64,000 nucleotides of DNA from assembly GCF_017303155.1 (NCBI RefSeq), contig NZ_JAEKJR010000002.1, positions 1,054,001 through 1,118,000 of the forward strand. The letters are read 5' to 3'. A program made the translations under genes and the position numbers. A model generated the notes under the pieces. It was not told where the DNA came from. It did no database searches and worked only from the letters and a program-made list of their open reading frames with translations. Of the stretch, positions 17,705 through 25,738 are shown one piece after another (within the stretch, counting starts at the first letter, position 1; each line of letters opens with the position of its first letter). Source of the stretch: Microbulbifer salipaludis (lineage in GTDB: Bacteria > Pseudomonadota > Gammaproteobacteria > Pseudomonadales > Cellvibrionaceae).

Positions 17705-19011
17705 ATTGTTCGAGCGCCATTCGGTTATTACTGGTTGCAGCGCTGTTTGTTACGCTGGGTTGCGGTGCGGAAAATACGGCGACGCAGGCTGAAACCAGGC
17801 CCGCCAGTCAATCCGGCCACCTGTTGATTGTCGGTGGCGCCCTGCGCAGTGATAACCAGGCGGTGTACCAGGCTTTTATCGATGCGATTCCCGCGGCGTA
17901 CCCGAATGTTGCCATCGTGCCAGCGGCTTCCGGACGGCCCGCGCATTACGCGCAGCAGTTTACCGATGATCTGCGGGCATTCGGATTTACCGGCGAGGTA
18001 CGCGTACTGCCGATTGCGGTGAAAGACGACCCGTCCACCGAGTCTGTGGATGAGAGCCAATGGCGCAACGGTGGGAGCGACGAGGCGCTTGCGGAAAGTC
18101 TGCAGGACGTGGGAGGCATCTGGTTTGTGGGCGGCGACCAGACCAGAACCACCGATACGCTTCTCGATCAGGAAGGTACCGACACCCCCGTCCTTGCGGC
18201 CATTCGCACACAGCTTTCGCGCGGTGCGGTGATTGGTGGTACCAGTGCCGGTGCAGCGATTATGAGTCACAGCATGATCGCGGCCGGAGATTCACTGAGC
18301 GCGTTGACCTTGCCCGCGACAGATGAATACGTGGGGATGGAAAGCCAGGAGTCCGGCCAGTTGCTGCTTAGCCGCGGTCTGGGTTTTCTGCCGGTGGGAA
18401 TCGTGGATCAGCACTTTGATCGCAAGGCACGGCTTGGGCGCCTGGTGCGGGCTCTGGGCCATAGTGCAGAGCCCATCGGGCGGATCGGCTTCGGTGTGGA
18501 TGAAGATACCGCGCTGCTGGTGAACCTTGACGGTAAATTCATGCAGGTACTGGGTGCGGGTAACCTGGTTGTTGCCGATGCTCGCAATGCCCACTTTAGT
18601 GATGACAGTGAGGCTGAGGGGGCATTTGCGGTACGCGGCGTAGAGCTCAGCGTACTGAGTGCCGGCGACCGACTGCACTGGAGTGATGGCAAAGTGGTGG
18701 CGGGCGGCAGCCAGACAACGGGCAGTGAAGCCTTTGGGTATCGTGCGACGCAGGGCGGAGGCTTTGCGCTGGCGAATCCGCGCCTGGATCAGCTGCTCGG
18801 GTTTTCCCTGCTGGACAACAGCGAGATGCGTGAGCTGCGGCGCTATTCCTTTGACGAACAAACCGGGCGTGGTGTGCTGTACCGCTTTCGACAAACGGAC
18901 GAGTCCCTGGGCTATTGGCGCTACGGTTCCGGTACCAAGGATCAGTACTCGCTGGTCGGGGTGGTCATGGATATCGAGCCGGTGTCCGTTGCGATTACCT
19001 CTGCTCGTTAA
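17695..19011 (+). CDS. Cyanophycinase-type S51 peptidase, lipoprotein-like, with C-terminal extension
   Basis: A 438-residue protein with an N-terminal hydrophobic segment ending in LGCGAE, a plausible lipoprotein site at Cys23. The S51 domain (about 40-290) has GGDQ (146-149), nucleophile Ser184 in GGTSAGAA, and DQHF (238-241) followed by RKARLGRL, close to the canonical cyanophycinase recognition residues. About 120 further residues form an unrecognised extension. The start overlaps the AraC-type gene by 10 bp, so the two are translated from one message. It may be the envelope-anchored partner of the secreted enzyme at 9451. Confidence 0.83.
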   Translation: MCVNCSSAIRLLLVAALFVTLGCGAENTATQAETRPASQSGHLLIVGGALRSDNQAVYQAFIDAIPAAYPNVAIVPAASGRPAHYAQQFTDDLRAFGFTGEVRVLPIAVKDDPSTESVDESQWRNGGSDEALAESLQDVGGIWFVGGDQTRTTDTLLDQEGTDTPVLAAIRTQLSRGAVIGGTSAGAAIMSHSMIAAGDSLSALTLPATDEYVGMESQESGQLLLSRGLGFLPVGIVDQHFDRKARLGRLVRALGHSAEPIGRIGFGVDEDTALLVNLDGKFMQVLGAGNLVVADARNAHFSDDSEAEGAFAVRGVELSVLSAGDRLHWSDGKVVAGGSQTTGSEAFGYRATQGGGFALANPRLDQLLGFSLLDNSEMRELRRYSFDEQTGRGVLYRFRQTDESLGYWRYGSGTKDQYSLVGVVMDIEPVSVAITSAR

Positions 19012-19365
19012 GGCGGGAAGTTTCTATTTATAGCTTCCTTTTGTAACTTCGATCCAAGGCGGTCGCCGGGCGCAGCCCTCGACCGTCTGGTCCCGCAACC
19101 TGTCGGTCACACGTCCGCTTCACTCTCCCACCCATTCTGTCCTCACTTTCTGCTCTTCTGTCATTGATTTGCACAAAAAGCGCGCAACTACTGCTCTGCA
19201 ATCGGCGCTACGCTAGAGCCAATCGTGTCACTGCAGCCCGGTAAAGCCCGCTTCCCGGATCAATAGCGGTTGCACTGTTTCTATTCTTGCCCCTAAAATG
19301 TGATCACATTTTGCAGCGCCGCCCTGTGGGTTATCGCAGGGGGTCTATGAATCAGGAGTGAGTTC
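19012..19365 (+). promoter_or_regulatory. Intergenic region with an 18-bp perfect palindrome
   Basis: A 354-bp gap ahead of the aminotransferase gene. At 19295-19312 is AAAATGTGATCACATTTT, an exact palindrome 54 bp before the start codon. It contains TGTGA and TCACA abutting without the 6-base spacer of a CRP site, so it is more likely the site of a local dimeric regulator. No gene or RNA was recognised in the rest. Confidence 0.6.
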
Positions 19366-20715
19366 ATGAACAAGAGCCAGTTACAACAACATGACCGCGA
19401 GCACCTGTTGCACCCGTTTACCGATTTCCACGATCTGGGCAATCAGGGCACCCGGGTGATCACCAGTGCCGAAGGCGCCTACATCAATGATATTGATGGC
19501 CACCAGATGCTGGACGGTATGTCTGGCCTGTGGTGCTGTAACCTGGGGTACAGCCGCCGCGAGATCAGTGAGGCCATCTACGAACAGCTGAACAAGCTGC
19601 CGTTCTATAACAGCTTTTTCCAGTGCACCACCGTACCGTCCATCGAGCTTGCTGACATGCTGGCGGACGTGACCCCGGCGGGGATGAACAATGTCTTCTT
19701 CACCGGTTCCGGTAGTGAAGCGAACGACACCAACTTGCGCATCATCCGCCGTTACTGGGACCTCAAAGAGCAGCCCGAAAAACGCATTGTGATTTCCCGC
19801 AAGAATGGTTATCACGGTTCCACCATTGGTGGCGCCAGCCTCGGCGGCATGAGCGGTATGCATAAGCAGTTCCAGGCGCTGGACTACATCGAACATATTC
19901 AACAGCCGTACTGGTTTGGTGAGGGTGGCGACATGTCACCGGAAGAATTCGGTGTACATGCGGCGCGCTGTCTGGATGAGAAGATTCAGGAGCTGGGTCC
20001 GGACAAGGTAGCGGCCTTTATCGCCGAGCCGATTCAGGGTGCCGGTGGCGTGATCATTCCCCCGGAGACCTACTGGCCGGAAATCAAAAAAATTCTGGAT
20101 CAGTACGACATCCTGCTGGTGATGGACGAAGTGATCTTCGGCTTCGGGCGCACCGGTGAGTGGTTTGGTGCAGACTACTACGGCATGCAGCCGGACCTGA
20201 TGACCTTCGCCAAAGCGGTGACCAACGGTTACTTCCCGCTGGGCGGTACCATGGTGAGCGATCGCGTTGCCGACGTCATCAAGTCCAAAGGTGGCGAATT
20301 TACCCACGGTTATACCTACTCCGCTCACCCGGCGGCCTGTATGGCTGGCATTGCCACCATCAATATCCTGCGCGATGAAAAAATCATCGAGAACGTCCGT
20401 GATAATACCGGGCCTTACCTGGCCAAGCGTTGGGCAGAACTGGCGGAACATCCCATTGTGGGTGAGGCGCGCAGCCTCGGACTTGTAGGCGCCCTGGAGC
20501 TGGTGAAAGACAAGGGCAGCCGCGCACGTTTCGACGACAAGTGCACCGCCGGTGCAGTGTGCCGTGATATGAGCATCAAGAACGGTCTGGTCATGCGCGC
20601 TACTGGCGACACCATGATCATTGCTCCGCCGCTGATTCTGACGACGGAACAGATTGACGAGCTGGTGGAAAAGGCGCACCGTGCGCTGGATGATACCGCT
20701 CGGGCCATGGCGTAA
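19366..20715 (+). CDS. spuC: Putrescine/polyamine-pyruvate aminotransferase (SpuC-like), class III
   Basis: A 449-residue class III PLP aminotransferase. Typical landmarks are FTGSGSEANDTNLR (cofactor phosphate), NGYHGST, VMDEVIFGFGRTG and the Lys-containing TFAKAVTNGYFPLGG. It closely resembles Pseudomonas SpuC, which transfers the amino group of putrescine (or cadaverine) to pyruvate. AGGAG precedes the start. It is followed after 32 bp by a gamma-glutamylpolyamine synthetase-like gene, a usual pairing in polyamine catabolism. The exact amine is inferred from family likeness. Confidence 0.87.
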   Translation: MNKSQLQQHDREHLLHPFTDFHDLGNQGTRVITSAEGAYINDIDGHQMLDGMSGLWCCNLGYSRREISEAIYEQLNKLPFYNSFFQCTTVPSIELADMLADVTPAGMNNVFFTGSGSEANDTNLRIIRRYWDLKEQPEKRIVISRKNGYHGSTIGGASLGGMSGMHKQFQALDYIEHIQQPYWFGEGGDMSPEEFGVHAARCLDEKIQELGPDKVAAFIAEPIQGAGGVIIPPETYWPEIKKILDQYDILLVMDEVIFGFGRTGEWFGADYYGMQPDLMTFAKAVTNGYFPLGGTMVSDRVADVIKSKGGEFTHGYTYSAHPAACMAGIATINILRDEKIIENVRDNTGPYLAKRWAELAEHPIVGEARSLGLVGALELVKDKGSRARFDDKCTAGAVCRDMSIKNGLVMRATGDTMIIAPPLILTTEQIDELVEKAHRALDDTARAMA

Positions 20716-20747
20716 CCCGCCCGGGGCCACGTACAGTTTCCATTAGT

Positions 20748-22145
20748 GTGAATCGATTTATGGCAGCACAAGAACAATATCAGCCGTCCGCCCAGTTGCT
20801 CTCGGATTCGGAAGCGTTTCTCGAGGCGCACCCGGACCTCAAGTGGATCGAGGGCTTTGCTTTCGACATTAACGGCGTGCCGCGCGGCAAGTGGCTACCC
20901 GCAGACTCCGCCAGGAAACTGCTGGGCGGTGGTTTGCAAATGCCCCGCAGCGCGGTGAGCCTCGATATCTGGGGGCGCGATATTGAAAACAGCCCACTGG
21001 TATTTGCCAGTGGTGACAGCGACGGGGTTTGTCAGCCGGTGTCGGCGCTTTGCCTGGCACCCTGGCATCGGGAGCAGACCGCACAGCTGCACATGCAGTT
21101 GTTTGAAGCCGATGGGTCGGACCTGTATGCCGACCCGCGCGCGCAATTGCAGAAGGTGGTGGATCGCCTGGGCAGCCTTGGCTACAAGGCCGTGTGCGCG
21201 ACCGAGCTGGAGTTTTATCTGCTGCGGGAAGACGCCGATGAGCTGGGGCGCCCGCGCCCGGTCAGCGACAATGACTCCGATCTGGTTCCGTCCACGGACG
21301 TATACGACCTTGCAGAGCTGGACGCCCAACGGCACTTTTTTGCCGATGTGCGTGCTGCCTGTGAGGCGCAGGGCATCCCCGCCGACTCGATCCTGTCCGA
21401 GTGCGCGCCGGGGCAGTTTGAAATCAATCTGCTCCACTGCGACGACCCGGTGAAGGTCGCCGACCAGACCCTGCTGTTCAAGCGCCTGCTGAAAGGTGTG
21501 GCTCGCAGCCATGGCCTGCGCGTCAGTGCTATGGCCAAGCCCTTCGGTGAGCTTGCCGGCAATGGTATGCACGTACATATGAGCCTGGTCGACAGCGAAG
21601 GAAACAACGTCTTCGACGATGGGAGCGAACAGGGTTCCGAGTTATTGCGCCACGCGGTTGCCGGCATGATGACCACGGCCAATGATGCGATGGCGATTTT
21701 TGCTCCGCACGCAAACTCCTATCGTCGTTTTCAGGAGAGTAGCCACGCGCCGCTCAACCTGTGCTGGGGCTATGACAATCGCACGGTGACTTTCCGCATT
21801 CCGGCCAGTGAAGCCAAAGCACGGCGGATCGAGCACCGGATTGCCGGTGCCGATGTGAACGCCTATCTGGTGTTGGCCGCCATTCTGGCCGGTGTCTGCC
21901 ATGGCCTGGAAAACAAGCTCCAGCCTCCGGCGCCGGTGGAAGGCGATGCCTATCAGGTAGAGAGTGAACAGCTGATCAATACCTGGAGTGGCGCACTCAA
22001 CCGGTTCGCCGAGAGTGCCCTGTGGAGAGAGTATCTCGATCCGGAATTTGTCGAGCTGTTCGTGCTGCTCAAGCGGCAGGAACAGGCGGAAATTGCCGCG
22101 CGGGTCACGGACGTGGAGTACCAGAGTTACCTGCAGCGCGTCTGA
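20748..22145 (+). CDS. Gamma-glutamylpolyamine synthetase, glutamine synthetase family (PuuA/SpuI-like)
   Basis: A 465-residue glutamine-synthetase-fold protein. The N-terminal beta-grasp domain has FDINGVPRGKW, followed by the catalytic domain with ELEFYLL, APGQFEINL, NGMHVHMSL and ANSYRRF. The pattern is that of PuuA/SpuI proteins, which ligate glutamate to putrescine or other amines using ATP. GTG 20748 is used; ATG 20760 is equally possible because neither has a clear ribosome site. Together with SpuC it would handle putrescine formed from the arginine released by the upstream dipeptidase. Confidence 0.85.
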   Translation: MNRFMAAQEQYQPSAQLLSDSEAFLEAHPDLKWIEGFAFDINGVPRGKWLPADSARKLLGGGLQMPRSAVSLDIWGRDIENSPLVFASGDSDGVCQPVSALCLAPWHREQTAQLHMQLFEADGSDLYADPRAQLQKVVDRLGSLGYKAVCATELEFYLLREDADELGRPRPVSDNDSDLVPSTDVYDLAELDAQRHFFADVRAACEAQGIPADSILSECAPGQFEINLLHCDDPVKVADQTLLFKRLLKGVARSHGLRVSAMAKPFGELAGNGMHVHMSLVDSEGNNVFDDGSEQGSELLRHAVAGMMTTANDAMAIFAPHANSYRRFQESSHAPLNLCWGYDNRTVTFRIPASEAKARRIEHRIAGADVNAYLVLAAILAGVCHGLENKLQPPAPVEGDAYQVESEQLINTWSGALNRFAESALWREYLDPEFVELFVLLKRQEQAEIAARVTDVEYQSYLQRV

Positions 22146-22513
22146 TTGGGTGCCAGGTTGTCTTCAGGCGTGGATTGCGACCGCTAATCAACGGCTTTGA
22201 TGACAGCCTGGTTGGTAGCTGCAAATGCTCTGCTATACCTAATTCAGACAGCTGTGGACTTGCGTACACAGCGCGTCGCAAACTCTCCTCCTGAAAGTGT
22301 GTTCGAGAAAACTAGCCCGCCTATTGGCGGGCATTTTTTTTGGGCGAAATATTCTTGCAGAAATTTCTTCCCATTTGTCGGCTAAACCTTAGGCAGTACT
22401 TGCTGTTTTCCGGAAAACTCCACCTATACTGAAACTAACCGCACGCACGGGTCACACTTTAGTCAGTGGCTCAGGGCGGCTATGGAGCATTTCAGAGATA
22501 CAAGGAGTTACCC
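22146..22513 (+). other. Intergenic region upstream of ompW
   Basis: A 368-bp gap containing a strong terminator (22315-22341), far (170 bp) from the preceding stop. Beyond it is the perfect palindrome GTTTTCCGGAAAAC (22405-22418), about 95 bp before the ompW start, a candidate operator. The stretch between gene and terminator could be a 3' UTR or a small RNA; nothing specific is recognised. Confidence 0.55.
22315..22341 (+). terminator. Rho-independent terminator
   Basis: Perfect 7-bp stem GCCCGCC/GGCGGGC (22315-22321 with 22326-22332), a 4-base loop and eight Ts. Confidence 0.92.
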
Positions 22514-23296
22514 ATGCGAACCAAGTCTCTTCTTTTACCGCTGGCTATTGCTGCCGCCAGCGCGACCTCGCCGGCATTTGCCGACTTTAATGGCGGTGAT
22601 TTTATTGTGCGGATTGGTGCGGCTTATATAGAAACCGATGATTCGGTTTTTTCCGAGTCCGCCGTTGTGCTGGTGCCGGACCCCAATGATCCGGCGTTGA
22701 CTGTCCCGGTGCAGGTCGGCGACGCTCTGGACCTGGACGACGACACCACTTGGTTCATTAATGGTACCTATTTTGTGGTGGATCATTGGGCGGTCGAGCT
22801 CTACCACATGAACAGTGCTGACCTGGATGCCACATACAGCACCTTCGCAATTTCCGATGACTTCGATATTCGCAGTTCGGACGGATTGGGGGACTTTGAA
22901 ACCAATGTCACCAGTCTCTACGCGAACTGGTATCCGGTGTGTGTGGAGTCCTGGGTGCAGCCCTACATTGGTGTCGGCGTGAATTACACCGATATCGAGC
23001 AGGATTTCCTGCGTCCGGTATTCCGCGATCAGGACATCAATTACGGTCTGGTGAATTTCGGCAGCTCGTTTGGCTGGACTGCGCAGGTGGGCGTGGATAT
23101 CGAGTTTGGCCGCGATGCCAACTGGTTGTTTAACGCCTCGGCCATGTACATCGATGCGGACCCCGAAATCGAAGTGGGCGTGGATGATGTCGTCCTGAGC
23201 AATGGCCTGGTGCTGGATACCATTCGCTATAAAGATGACCTGGAAATGGATTCCTGGATCTTTAATCTGGGCGTAGGCTACAAGTTCAGCTTCTGA
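22514..23296 (+). CDS. ompW: OmpW family outer-membrane protein
   Basis: A 260-residue protein with a signal peptide (cleavage near SPAFA-DF) and an eight-strand beta-barrel pattern. Family features include DFIVRIGAAYIETDD at the first strand, AVELYHMNSADL, VQPYIGVGVNYT and a terminal YKFSF. The ATG at 22514 follows AAGGAGTT. OmpW proteins form narrow hydrophobic channels and are often induced by oxygen or redox changes. An upstream palindrome (22405-22418) may be the control site. The loop around residues 50-70 is longer than usual. Confidence 0.88.
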   Translation: MRTKSLLLPLAIAAASATSPAFADFNGGDFIVRIGAAYIETDDSVFSESAVVLVPDPNDPALTVPVQVGDALDLDDDTTWFINGTYFVVDHWAVELYHMNSADLDATYSTFAISDDFDIRSSDGLGDFETNVTSLYANWYPVCVESWVQPYIGVGVNYTDIEQDFLRPVFRDQDINYGLVNFGSSFGWTAQVGVDIEFGRDANWLFNASAMYIDADPEIEVGVDDVVLSNGLVLDTIRYKDDLEMDSWIFNLGVGYKFSF

Positions 23297-23321
23297 TCTG
23301 ACAAATGCTCCAGACATCATT

Positions 23322-23358
23322 GCCCCGGCTCTCGTCCCCGTGACGAGGCCGGGGCTTT
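23322..23358 (+). terminator. Terminator after ompW
   Basis: GCCCCGGC plus CTCGTC (left) pairs with GACGAG plus GCCGGGGC (right) with a one-base bulge; a short TTTGT follows. Confidence 0.65.
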
Positions 23359-23549
23359 GTCGTCGTAGCCGGATTTTTGTCCGCTCCTGCCCGTATATCC
23401 GCCGCTGCCTTTGGCGCGGAGGTTGAGTCGTTTCGCCTTCGGTGTGGACGGTTTCTGTCTGGTAGTCATTTCTTTGCCGGTGTATTCTTCGCCTCTTTCG
23501 GCGCCCGCGCTTTGTTTGTGTTCGCCAAAACAATAACTACGGGGAAACT

Positions 23550-24953
23550 ATGACCGCCTTGGGAAATCGTACAGACGGTCCATCGGCCCAGTCGCGGCCA
23601 CTGAATATCTGCCTGCTGGGTTACCGGAGCCATCCCCACTGTGGCGGCCAGGGGGTTTACCTTTATTACCTGAGCAAGGCGCTGGTTGAGGCGGGGCACA
23701 AGGTTGATGTGATTTCCGGCCAGCCGTATCCGGAGCTGGATCCCCGAGTGCGCCTGATCAAGATGCCGGGCCTGAATCTCTATGAACACCCGCATCCCAC
23801 CCGGGCGCTGCGCCCCAGGCACCTGTTGAGTTGGGCAGACTGTTACGAATGGTTTGGCAAGCTGACCGGTGCGTTTGCCGAGCCGTACAGCTTTGGCCGC
23901 CGCGTCGCCCATTATTTACGCACCCACGGCAGTCAGTACGACGTGGTACATGACAACCAGTCGCTGTGTTATGGCCTGCTGGCGATTGAAAAGCAGGGGC
24001 TTCCGGTGGTTGCCACGATTCATCACCCCATTACCCGCGACCGCCAACTGGCGATTGACGCGGCGCCAGACTGGTTCTATCGCCTGCTGGTGCGCCGCTG
24101 GCACAGTTTTCTCAACATGCAGATAAAGGTTTCCCGGCGTCTGCAACATATCGTCACCGTTTCCACGCAGTCGTTTAACGATATTGTCGAACAGTTTGGC
24201 GTTTCGCCATCCCGCCTGAAGCTGATTTACAACGGTATCGATACCGAGCTGTTTGCACCGCAGCCACAGAAAGCGCCAGATCCCTGGCAGATTATGACGA
24301 CCGCCTCCGCAGACCAGCCACTCAAGGGGTTGCGCTTTCTGTTGCAGGCGTTGGCACTGCTGCGCGCGAGGCACCCTAAGCTGAAGTTACTGGTGGTGGG
24401 CAAATTGCGCGAGGGTGGCGACACTGCGCGGTTACTGCAAGAGCTTGGGCTGCAGTCCGCGGTGCGTTTTGTCTCGGGAATCTCGAATCAGGAGATGGTT
24501 GCGCATTACACCGCATCAGCGATGGTGGTCTGCCCCTCACTGTATGAAGGTTTCGGTCTGCCGGCCGGCGAGGCCATGGCCTGTGGTGTGCCGGTAATTT
24601 CCAGTGATGGCGGAGCGCTGCCCGAGGTCGTTGGCGACGCGGGGCTCGTAGTGCCAGCCGGTGACAGCGGCGCTCTGGCGCGCGCGATCGAACAGCTTCT
24701 GGCGAATGATGATTTGCGTGCGTCGCTCGGCCAGGCCGGGCGTCGGCGTATCGAAGAAACATTTTCCTGGCAGGTAGCGGCAAAACATCTGGAATCCTAC
24801 TACCGGGAGATTATCGGTCAGAGTGCGCAGGCACAGTCGGACACGGAGCACCGGATTGCCCTCGCCGGGCTTGTTGAGCAGCGTCCTGCAAATCGCGCCG
24901 CTTCCCAACCGGGCGATGCACCAAACCCGAAAAACCAGGGGGAGGCGGCCTGA
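23550..24953 (+). CDS. Glycosyltransferase family 4 protein (GT-B fold)
   Basis: A 467-residue GT-B protein. The N-terminal domain has a glycine-rich loop (HCGGQGVYLYYLSKAL) and the C-terminal nucleotide-sugar domain has the EX7E-like segment SLYEGFGLPAGEAMACGVPVI. The last 40 residues are low-complexity. It transfers a sugar in the cytoplasm; donor and acceptor are unknown. It is the first gene of a tightly overlapping trio (stop and start share bases at 24953), so glycosylation and methylation appear coupled. Confidence 0.88.
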   Translation: MTALGNRTDGPSAQSRPLNICLLGYRSHPHCGGQGVYLYYLSKALVEAGHKVDVISGQPYPELDPRVRLIKMPGLNLYEHPHPTRALRPRHLLSWADCYEWFGKLTGAFAEPYSFGRRVAHYLRTHGSQYDVVHDNQSLCYGLLAIEKQGLPVVATIHHPITRDRQLAIDAAPDWFYRLLVRRWHSFLNMQIKVSRRLQHIVTVSTQSFNDIVEQFGVSPSRLKLIYNGIDTELFAPQPQKAPDPWQIMTTASADQPLKGLRFLLQALALLRARHPKLKLLVVGKLREGGDTARLLQELGLQSAVRFVSGISNQEMVAHYTASAMVVCPSLYEGFGLPAGEAMACGVPVISSDGGALPEVVGDAGLVVPAGDSGALARAIEQLLANDDLRASLGQAGRRRIEETFSWQVAAKHLESYYREIIGQSAQAQSDTEHRIALAGLVEQRPANRAASQPGDAPNPKNQGEAA

Positions 24954-25738
24954 TGATCACTGTAGACCCGGCACTGCTGAATCTGACCTCGGGTCAGCGG
25001 GTACTCGACCTGGGGTGTGGCGAAGGTCGCCATGCCATTCACCTGATGTTGACGGATGACGTTGATATTTTTGGCATAGACCTGAGTGAGCGGGATATCA
25101 CTACCGCGCAACAGCGCGCTGCTGAATTTCAAGGTGCCGGGCACGGCACAGGGCGCCTGCAGTTTGGTGTTGGCAACGCATTACAGTTGCCTTTTGCCGA
25201 CCAATTTTTTGATGTGGTGATCTGCTCGGAAGTGCTGGAGCATATCGAGGATTACCACGGTGTGTTGCAGGAGATCAATCGGGTACTCAAGCCATCCGGC
25301 ATTTTCGCCGCAACCGTCCCGGCATTTTTCCCTGAATGGGTCTGCTGGAAGCTCTCAGATGCCTATCATCAGGTGGAAGGCGGGCACATCCGAATTTTTC
25401 GTGAAAAGCAATTGCGTAAAAGTATTGAGGCGCTGGGACAGCAGTATTTCGCCCGTCATAAAGCACATGCCTTGCATGCGCCTTTCTGGTGGCTCAAGTG
25501 CCTTTTCTGGGGGCGAGACGATCACCGCCTGGTGTCTGCTTACCACCGGTTGCTGGTGTGGGACATGATGCAAAAGCCCCGCGTGACCCGCTGGATGGAA
25601 AAACTGCTCAATCCACTTCTCGGTAAAAGTATTGCGCTTTATTTTGTGAAGCCAGCATCGGTGAAGGCAGCGAACATGGCACCTGCGCCACAGGCAAGCG
25701 AAACCTCGTCCAGCGCAGACCGGAGGGAGGTGGCATGA
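24953..25738 (+). CDS. Class I SAM-dependent methyltransferase
   Basis: A 261-residue protein with motif I VLDLGCGEGRHAIHL (about 20-34), acidic motif II near IFGIDLSE, and the post-motif region DVVICSEVLEHIEDY, the Methyltransf_11 pattern. Its start overlaps the glycosyltransferase stop (TGATG) and its stop overlaps the next start (ATGA), showing a single operon. The substrate may be the glycan or lipid made by the neighbouring enzymes. Confidence 0.87.
   Translation: MITVDPALLNLTSGQRVLDLGCGEGRHAIHLMLTDDVDIFGIDLSERDITTAQQRAAEFQGAGHGTGRLQFGVGNALQLPFADQFFDVVICSEVLEHIEDYHGVLQEINRVLKPSGIFAATVPAFFPEWVCWKLSDAYHQVEGGHIRIFREKQLRKSIEALGQQYFARHKAHALHAPFWWLKCLFWGRDDHRLVSAYHRLLVWDMMQKPRVTRWMEKLLNPLLGKSIALYFVKPASVKAANMAPAPQASETSSSADRREVA

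Noticed and set aside
19295..19312. CRP binding site
   Set aside because: The TGTGA and TCACA halves touch, whereas CRP needs a 6-base spacer.
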